The notes beneath the pieces are model-generated. The model worked only from the letters and a program-made list of their open reading frames with translations. It was not told the DNA's origin and did no database searches. 10,211 nucleotides of DNA, from assembly GCA_016938795.1 (NCBI GenBank), contig JAFGTZ010000502.1, positions 1-10,211 of the forward strand, in the 5' to 3' direction. The position numbers and the translations under genes were made by a program. The DNA is from Chromatiaceae bacterium (GTDB lineage: Bacteria; Pseudomonadota; Gammaproteobacteria; Chromatiales; Chromatiaceae). Shown here piece by piece: positions 5,895 to 10,211 of this stretch (position 1 is the first letter of the stretch; the number at the start of each line of letters is the position of its first letter).

Positions 5895-6038
5895 ATGGCT
5901 GAACAGAAAAGCATGACCGGGCTGACCGAAGAAGAGGCGAAGGAGTTCCACGGCATCTTCGTGCAGAGCATGACCACCTTCTTCGGTGTCGTGGTCGTCG
6001 CTCACATCCTTGCATGGCTGTGGCGTCCCTGGCTGTAA
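5895..6038 (+). CDS. pufB3: LH1 antenna beta polypeptide 3
   Basis: This third LH1 beta chain has 47 residues. It is nearly identical to beta 1 (MTGLTE, FHGIFVQSMT, VVVAHILAWLWRPWL) with His19 and the bacteriochlorophyll ligand His37. Differences are confined to the first residues (AEQKS against ADNTS), a few acidic/polar exchanges around 13-16 and a Thr/Ser and Val/Ile change in the helix. Long stretches are also identical to pufB1 at DNA level, for example across 5958-5978, so the two copies are recent duplicates or are kept alike by gene conversion. AGAGGG (5882-5887) precedes the ATG. The gene is flanked on both sides by a 14-bp direct repeat (5828-5841 and 6048-6061). Confidence 0.94.
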   Translation: MAEQKSMTGLTEEEAKEFHGIFVQSMTTFFGVVVVAHILAWLWRPWL

Positions 6039-6040
6039 TT

Positions 6041-6085
6041 CAGCCGGACCCCGCCGCGCTGCGGCTATCGTTGGGGCGGGGGCTG
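6041..6085 (+). other. Bulged hairpin between pufB3 and pufA3
   Basis: CAGC (6041-6044) plus CCCCGCC (6049-6055) pair with GGCGGGG (6075-6081) plus GCTG (6082-6085), with a 4-nt bulge on the left. An alternative inner stem GCCGC/GCGGC (6053-6057, 6061-6065) competes with part of it. Like the hairpins at other puf junctions, it may influence the beta:alpha message balance. No T-run follows. Confidence 0.5.
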
Positions 6086-6129
6086 TGCCTGTCACGCCCG
6101 CGCCCCGCGACATGCATTAGGAGATAGTG

Positions 6130-6336
6130 ATGAACTCCATCGAATCCTTTTACAAAGTCTGGCAGGTCTTCGACCCACGCCGCACCCTGATTGCCCTTGG
6201 CGGCTTCTTGTTCGTGCTCGCGCTGCTCATTCACTTCCTGCTGCTGACCTCGCCGGTCTATAACTGGTTCCAGGAGCCAGAGGTGGAGGAGCCCGCACCC
6301 TTTGCCGGGATGTCCGCCTTGCCGCCCGCTCGCTGA
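6130..6336 (+). CDS. pufA3: LH1 antenna alpha polypeptide 3
   Basis: This LH1 alpha chain has 68 residues. It contains YKVWQVFDPRRTL, a membrane helix with the bacteriochlorophyll ligand His35 (ALLIHFLLL) and a proline- and glutamate-rich periplasmic tail (EPEVEEPAP ... LPPAR). At the place where alpha 1 has WLEDGV, this chain has Trp46 followed by FQEPE, so the calcium-type Asp49 is replaced by Glu. The ATG at 6130 was chosen over the GTG directly before it (6127), because TAGGAG (6118-6123) gives good spacing to the ATG and the protein then starts MNSIES. It is the last gene of the puf operon, and an intrinsic terminator starts 22 bp after the stop. Confidence 0.94.
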   Translation: MNSIESFYKVWQVFDPRRTLIALGGFLFVLALLIHFLLLTSPVYNWFQEPEVEEPAPFAGMSALPPAR

Positions 6337-6358
6337 GCTGGCTCTTGACTGAGGTTTC

Positions 6359-6393
6359 AGACGGGGAGAGCCGTGCTCTTCCCGTCTTTTGTT
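6359..6393 (+). terminator. Rho-independent terminator of the puf operon
   Basis: A 13-bp stem (6359-6371 with 6375-6387, core AGACGGG/CCCGTCT, one G-U pair) closes on a 3-nt loop CGT and runs directly into TTTT followed by GTT. This is the only clear hairpin-plus-T-tract on the + strand in the window, and it sits 22 bp after the last antenna gene. Confidence 0.9.
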
Positions 6394-6415
6394 CTGGAGC
6401 CGTGACTGACCCGCC

Positions 6416-6841
6416 ATGCAGTTTCACTACCAGCAATTCACGCTCACAACCTCGGCACCCATCGAGTTCATCGATATTACGGATCGGATTCGCGACTCTT
6501 TTGCCGCCCATCCCGTGCGCCAGGGGCAATTGACCCTGCATTGCCCGCATACCACGGCCTACGTTGCCCTGAACGAGCGCGAGGCCATGTTGCAACAGGA
6601 CATGCTCGACTATCTCAGCGGGCTGGTTCCGCGTGGCCAGGGCTATCGGCATGATCGCAATCCACTCGATGGGCGCGAGAACGCGCATGCGCACCTCATC
6701 GGGCTGTTCATGAATGCCTCCGAGACCATCCCCATTCAAGATGGGCAGTTGCTGCTCGGCCAATGGCAAGCGGTCTTTTTTGTTGAGCTCGATGGCCCGC
6801 GCGAGCGCCGACATCTCAACCTTCAGATTGCCGGGGTCTAG
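6416..6841 (+). CDS. YjbQ / UPF0047 family protein
   Basis: This is a 141-residue cytosolic protein of the YjbQ (UPF0047) family, normally 130-140 residues. The hallmarks are present: PHTTAYVALNE at 44-54, YRHD at 77-80, NAHAHL at 89-94, PIQDGQLLLGQWQ at 106-118 and ELDGPRERR at 124-132. His45, His79, His91 and His93 are the conserved histidines thought to form a metal site. Some members show weak thiamine-phosphate synthase activity when overproduced, but the physiological role of the family is unsettled, so no function is assigned. The ATG starts 22 bp after the puf terminator, without a good ribosome-binding site (TGGAG at 6395-6399 is too far). The RuBisCO-like gene begins 6 bp after its stop, so the two are almost certainly co-translated. 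Confidence 0.9.
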   Translation: MQFHYQQFTLTTSAPIEFIDITDRIRDSFAAHPVRQGQLTLHCPHTTAYVALNEREAMLQQDMLDYLSGLVPRGQGYRHDRNPLDGRENAHAHLIGLFMNASETIPIQDGQLLLGQWQAVFFVELDGPRERRHLNLQIAGV

Positions 6842-6847
6842 CCATTC

Positions 6848-8164
6848 ATGAAGGCGACGGATTGGGACGGCTTCTTTGCCGATGCACGCACGCTCGACCT
6901 CGAAGACTATATTCTGTTGGATTACTTTCTCGAATGCGCGGGCGATCCACGGCTTGCGGCGGCGCATTTCTGCGCTGAACAGTCCACCGCGCAATGGCGT
7001 CGGGTCGGGCATGATGAGGATCTGCGTCCGCGCTTTGGCGCGCGCGTGCTCGATCTGGAGGTGATCGCATCGGATTTGCCGGCCTTCAGCTACGGCGTTG
7101 AGGCCCAGACGCCAGGCCCCATCTCGGCCTGTCGCTTGCGCATTGCCCATCCGCATGGCAATTTCGGTGCCCGCATTCCCAATCTGCTGAGCGCAGTCTG
7201 CGGCGAGGGTGTCTTCTTCGCACCCAATGCGCCGATCGTGAAACTGCTCGATATCCATTTTCCAGAGCGCTGGTTGGCTCATTTCCAGGGGCCAAGGTTT
7301 GGCGTCGCTGGACTGCGTGAACGGCTCCAGGTCTATGATCGCCCCATTTTCTTTGGCGTCATCAAGCCCAATCTCGGGCTGCCACCCGAGGCGTTCAGTG
7401 AACTCGGCTATGAGGCCTGGCTTGGCGGACTCGATATCGCCAAGGACGACGAGATGCTGGCCGATGTCGATTGGTGCCCGCTAGAGCGTCGTGCCGCCCT
7501 GCTCGGCGCGGCGCGCCGCCGCGCCGAGGCCGAGACAGGCCGGCCAAAAATCTATCTGGCCAATATCACCGACGAGGTGGCGAATCTCGCCGATCTGCAT
7601 GATCGCGCGGTGGCGCAAGGCGCCAATGCCCTGCTGGTGAACGCCATGCCCACAGGGCTCAGCGCGGTGCGTCAACTGCGCGCCCACACCCAGGTGCCGC
7701 TCATGGCGCATTTCCCCATGATCGCGCCTTTCAGCCGCCTGGAGCGCTTCGGCATTCACTCGCGCGTCTTTACCAAGTTGCAGCGGCTCGCCGGCTTTGA
7801 TGTCATCATCATGCCGGGCTTTGGCGCGCGCATGTTCACCTCTGATCAGGAGGTGCGCGAGAACGTCGAGGCCTGTCTGGCCCCCATGGGTCATCTCAAG
7901 CCGAGTCTGCCCGTGCCCGGCGGCAGCGACTGGGCGGGAACCCTGGAGCGCGTCCATCAACGCTTGGGCACGGTGGATTTTGGCTTTGTGCCGGGGCGCG
8001 GGGTCTTTGGCCATCCCATGGGACCGCGTGCCGGAGCAACCAGCATTTGCCAGGCCTGGGAGGTCATCGCGAACGCCCGTTCGGTACAGGCTGAGGCGGA
8101 GCATTGCCCCGAATTGCGTGCCGCCATCGAGGCCTTTGGCCCCTTGCCGGGAGCGGGAGCGTGA
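6848..8164 (+). CDS. RuBisCO-like protein (form IV, probably the phototroph clade)
   Basis: This 438-residue protein has the RuBisCO large-subunit fold. GVIKPNLGL (170-178) holds the equivalent of the catalytic Lys175 (Lys173), but the second lysine of KPK is Asn175. GGLDIAKDDE (193-202) keeps the carbamylatable Lys199 and the Mg ligands Asp201 and Glu202, and His288 is retained. The loop-6 region (about 320-332, MPGFGARMF) lacks both the substrate-binding His and the mobile Lys of true RuBisCO, so it should not fix CO2. Form IV proteins of sulfur-oxidising phototrophs form a clade called IV-Photo, including one reported from Allochromatium vinosum, and this protein fits by context. Their reaction is not settled; other form IV members act in methionine salvage. 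The gene lies 6 bp after yjbQ, and its stop overlaps the idi start. Confidence 0.93.
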   Translation: MKATDWDGFFADARTLDLEDYILLDYFLECAGDPRLAAAHFCAEQSTAQWRRVGHDEDLRPRFGARVLDLEVIASDLPAFSYGVEAQTPGPISACRLRIAHPHGNFGARIPNLLSAVCGEGVFFAPNAPIVKLLDIHFPERWLAHFQGPRFGVAGLRERLQVYDRPIFFGVIKPNLGLPPEAFSELGYEAWLGGLDIAKDDEMLADVDWCPLERRAALLGAARRRAEAETGRPKIYLANITDEVANLADLHDRAVAQGANALLVNAMPTGLSAVRQLRAHTQVPLMAHFPMIAPFSRLERFGIHSRVFTKLQRLAGFDVIIMPGFGARMFTSDQEVRENVEACLAPMGHLKPSLPVPGGSDWAGTLERVHQRLGTVDFGFVPGRGVFGHPMGPRAGATSICQAWEVIANARSVQAEAEHCPELRAAIEAFGPLPGAGA

Positions 8165-8736
8165 GCGCACGCCTCTTGCCATCCATCAATGCCGCCGAGC
8201 GACACCGCGTCAGCGCGCGCGACGCCGAAGAGCGGGTGCTGGTGGTGGATGAGCAGGATCGCGAACTGGGGCCTGCGGGTAAGCTCGCTGTGCATGAGGA
8301 TGGCCGTCTGCATCGCGCCTTTTCCATCCTGGTATTCAATTCCAAGGGCGAGCTGCTGCTGCAAAGGCGCGCAGACTGTAAATATCACTTCGCCGCACGC
8401 TGGTCGAATACCTGCTGTGGCCATCCGCGTCCTGGCGAATCGACCGAGCGCGCCGCCGAGCGCCGACTGTACGAAGAGTTCGGCATCCAGGTCTCGCTCA
8501 GCGAACAGGATCAGCTCATCTATCGCGCCGAAGATGCCGACAGCGGCTTGATTGAGCACGAATATCTCCATATCTTCAAAGGCACGCATTGCGCCGAACC
8601 CAACCCCGACCCCAGCGAAATCGGCGCTTGGCGCTGGATGGCTGTTGCGGCGGTGCGCCGCGCCCTGCGTCTGCACCCGCAGTGGTTCACGCCTTGGTTT
8701 GCCATTCTGGTCGACCGCTTGTTGCCCGAATCTTAG
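8161..8736 (+). CDS. idi: Isopentenyl-diphosphate delta-isomerase, type I
   Basis: Idi interconverts isopentenyl and dimethylallyl diphosphate, feeding carotenoid, quinone and bacteriochlorophyll-tail synthesis. It is a 191-residue Nudix-fold enzyme. His45 and His51 (KLAVHEDGRLHRAFS) are metal ligands, SNTCCGHP at 82-89 holds catalytic Cys86 and metal ligand His88, and EHEY at 132-135 gives Glu132 and catalytic Glu134. ERRLYEEFGI (100-109) is the Nudix helix remnant. The GTG at 8161 was chosen because its GTGA overlaps the RuBisCO-like stop by 4 bases and gives the usual family length; an ATG at 8104 would extend the protein well into the upstream gene. Translational coupling to the RuBisCO-like gene is likely. 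Type I enzymes of this kind also occur in the photosynthesis cluster of Rhodobacter capsulatus. Confidence 0.95.
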   Translation: MSARLLPSINAAERHRVSARDAEERVLVVDEQDRELGPAGKLAVHEDGRLHRAFSILVFNSKGELLLQRRADCKYHFAARWSNTCCGHPRPGESTERAAERRLYEEFGIQVSLSEQDQLIYRAEDADSGLIEHEYLHIFKGTHCAEPNPDPSEIGAWRWMAVAAVRRALRLHPQWFTPWFAILVDRLLPES

Positions 8737-8783
8737 ACGGCCGCTGATCGCCCAAGGCACGCGCGGCGGCCCGAGGATATCCA

Positions 8784-9749
8784 ATGTCCCATTATGATCC
8801 ACTGGCCGCGCCCTCGCGCGCCACGCCCGACACCCATCAGCGCGGTCACGACAAGGTGGCCCGTCTCCCGGTCAAGGTAGCCTCTGTCGAGGCCCCGCTG
8901 CGCAAGCCCAGCTGGATTCGCGCCCGCGCGCCGCTCGGCGCCGAGGTGCGCCGCATCAAGGCGCTGTTGCGCGAGCACCAGCTCGCCACCGTCTGTGAGG
9001 AGGCCCAGTGTCCCAATCTGGGCGAGTGTTTCGCCAAGGGCACGGCCACCTTCATGATTCTCGGCGATGTCTGCACGCGGCGCTGTCCCTTCTGCGATGT
9101 GGCCCATGGCCGTCCCCAGCCGCCCGATCCCGAGGAGCCGGTCCATCTGGCCGAGTCGATTGCCCTCATGGGGCTGCGCTATGTGGTCATCACCTCGGTG
9201 GATCGCGACGATCTGCGCGATGGCGGGGCGGGGCACTTCGCCGACTGCGTGCGCGCCGTGCGGGCGCGCTGCCCGGCGATTCGCATCGAGCTGCTGGTGC
9301 CCGATTTCCGGGGGCGCGAGACGGTCGCGCTCGAGTGCTTTGAGGGCGAGGCGCTCCCCGATGTCTTCAACCATAATCTGGAAACTGTGCCGCGACTCTA
9401 CCGCGAGGCGCGCCCCGGCGCCGATTATGCGGGGTCTTTGCGTCTGCTCGCTGACTTCAAGGCGCGCCATCCGAGCGTTCGCACCAAGTCGGGTCTGATG
9501 CTGGGGCTTGGCGAGACGCGCGAGGAGATCGAGTCAGTCATGGCCGATTTGCGCGCGCATCAGTGCGACATGCTGACCCTGGGCCAATATCTCCAGCCCA
9601 GCCGCGAGCATTACCCGGTGCGTCGTTACTGGACGCCCGAGGAGTTCGAGGCGCTGCGCGAGCTTGGAGAACGCATGGGCTTCGTCAATGTTGCCAGCGG
9701 GGCCATGGTGCGCTCGTCCTATCACGCGGAACTGCAGGCCGGCCTCTGA
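8784..9749 (+). CDS. lipA: Lipoyl synthase (radical SAM)
   Basis: LipA inserts two sulfur atoms into protein-bound octanoyl groups to make lipoate for the 2-oxoacid dehydrogenase and glycine-cleavage complexes. It is 321 residues. CEEAQCPNLGEC gives Cys71, Cys76 and Cys82 for the sacrificial auxiliary 4Fe-4S cluster. CTRRCPFC gives Cys97, Cys101 and Cys104 for the radical-SAM cluster. RSSYHA (310-315) near the C-terminus carries the serine ligand of the auxiliary cluster, so all key residues are present. The first 40 residues are a variable N-terminal extension. GAGGA (8773-8777) precedes the ATG. The 47-bp gap after idi has no terminator, so read-through from idi is possible, although lipA is a housekeeping gene without an obvious link to photosynthesis. 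No lipB lies beside it in the window. Confidence 0.97.
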   Translation: MSHYDPLAAPSRATPDTHQRGHDKVARLPVKVASVEAPLRKPSWIRARAPLGAEVRRIKALLREHQLATVCEEAQCPNLGECFAKGTATFMILGDVCTRRCPFCDVAHGRPQPPDPEEPVHLAESIALMGLRYVVITSVDRDDLRDGGAGHFADCVRAVRARCPAIRIELLVPDFRGRETVALECFEGEALPDVFNHNLETVPRLYREARPGADYAGSLRLLADFKARHPSVRTKSGLMLGLGETREEIESVMADLRAHQCDMLTLGQYLQPSREHYPVRRYWTPEEFEALRELGERMGFVNVASGAMVRSSYHAELQAGL

Positions 9750-9764
9750 TGGGGAGCTGAACAC

Positions 9765-10211
9765 ATGTCTAGCGCGCCAACATTGCTCCACTGGACCTCC
9801 GGCGCCATCACCGAGCGGGGTCAGGTGCGTGAGAGCAATCAGGATGCCTGTCTCGATCGCCCCGATCTTGGGCTCTGGGCCGTGGCCGATGGGATGGGCG
9901 GCCATTACGGAGGCGGATACGCCAGTCATCTGCTGGTCGAGGGGCTTGATCGGGTGGCGCCTTTCGAGGATCTGAACAGCGCCATCGAGACAGTCCGCCT
10001 GGTCACGAAAGAGGTTAATCAAGAGCTGATTCGCGCGGCGCGCGAGATTGGTCAAACAGTGATGGGCACGACCCTGGTGGCTGTGGTGGCGCTCGGCGCG
10101 CGCTGCGCCATTCTCTGGGCGGGGGATAGTCGTGTCTATCGGTTGCGCGATGGCGTGCTCGATCAGCTGACCCACGATCACAGTCAGGTGCAGTGGATGG
10201 TCGATTCGGGA
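9765..10211 (+). CDS. PP2C-type serine/threonine protein phosphatase, N-terminal part (3' end outside window)
   Basis: The frame is open from ATG 9765 to the window edge, giving 149 residues of a protein likely about 240-260 long. Motifs in order are GAITERGQVRESNQDA (13-28), VADGMGGH (40-47), MGTTL (100-104), WAGDSRVYRLRDG (118-130) and LTHDHS (135-140). Asp27 and Asp42 are the expected metal ligands, so it is a cytosolic metal-dependent phosphatase of the PP2C (PrpC/Stp) group acting on phospho-Ser/Thr. After DGMGGH, the usual AGExAS is GGGYAS, a modest deviation. GGGGAG (9751-9756) lies 8 bases ahead of the ATG, and the gap to lipA is 15 bp, suggesting co-transcription. A partner kinase or FHA-domain gene, if present, would be beyond the window, so no target can be named. 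Confidence 0.92.
   Translation, partial: MSSAPTLLHWTSGAITERGQVRESNQDACLDRPDLGLWAVADGMGGHYGGGYASHLLVEGLDRVAPFEDLNSAIETVRLVTKEVNQELIRAAREIGQTVMGTTLVAVVALGARCAILWAGDSRVYRLRDGVLDQLTHDHSQVQWMVDSG

Noticed and set aside
6090..6112. TGTC...GACA inverted repeat before pufA3 as another PpsR/CrtJ site
   Set aside because: Spacing is TGT-N17-ACA, the central region is GC-rich and not promoter-like, and it lies inside the operon between beta 3 and alpha 3.
6345..6373. TTGACT at 6345 as a -35 box for the yjbQ group
   Set aside because: At 17-nt spacing the -10 position reads GAGCCG, with almost no match to TATAAT; it also runs into the terminator stem.
6848..8164. Annotation as a true RuBisCO large subunit (cbbL/cbbM)
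   Set aside because: The second lysine of KPK and the loop-6 lysine are absent, and no small-subunit or other Calvin-cycle gene is nearby.
6416..8736. Complete methylthioadenosine-to-isoprenoid shunt as in Rhodospirillum rubrum
   Set aside because: No methylthioribose kinase/phosphorylase or cupin lyase gene is in the window, and the RuBisCO-like protein seems to belong to a different clade; kept only as an analogy.
1..10211. tRNA/rRNA genes, CRISPR arrays, insertion sequences or phage genes
   Set aside because: None seen: no regularly spaced repeats, no transposase or integrase motifs, and coding density is continuous apart from the puf leader.

Overview
The window is a high-GC stretch of a photosynthesis gene cluster. 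It almost certainly comes from a purple sulfur bacterium of the Chromatiaceae (Gammaproteobacteria), in the neighbourhood of Allochromatium, Thiocapsa or Thiocystis. This rests on the gene order bchZ - pufB1A1LMC - pufB2A2 - pufB3A3, with a tetraheme cytochrome gene (pufC) and three LH1 beta/alpha pairs. The species call comes from family knowledge, not from a search.

Layout. The 3' part of bchZ (chlorophyllide reductase) runs to 1180. A 579-bp gap (1181-1759) has no credible gene. It holds a 15-bp perfect hairpin after bchZ, a sigma70-type promoter embedded in PpsR/CrtJ-like operator half-sites (1369-1412), and a leader of about 345 nt with several hairpins. Then come pufB1, pufA1, pufL, pufM and pufC (1760-5239), followed by pufB2A2 and pufB3A3 (5398-6336). 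Strong inverted repeats lie at several junctions (A1/L, C/B2, A2/B3, B3/A3). A textbook intrinsic terminator closes the operon at 6359-6393.

Downstream, on the same strand, is a tight three-gene group: a YjbQ/UPF0047 protein, a RuBisCO-like protein (form IV) and a type I isopentenyl-diphosphate isomerase (idi) whose GTG start overlaps the preceding stop. lipA (lipoyl synthase) follows, then the 5' part of a PP2C-type protein phosphatase that runs off the window.

How the genes fit together. BchZ makes bacteriochlorophyll. PufL/M bind it in the reaction centre, PufC re-reduces the special pair, and the three LH1 pairs build the antenna ring. Idi supplies isoprenoid precursor for the bacteriochlorophyll tail, carotenoids and quinones. 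The RuBisCO-like protein keeps the Mg-binding Lys/Asp/Glu but lacks carboxylase catalytic lysines. It is the least understood member and, with YjbQ and idi, the best candidate for undescribed biology here. The puf genes themselves follow a known arrangement; their regulatory DNA and the unequal LH1 paralogues are the parts worth a second look.
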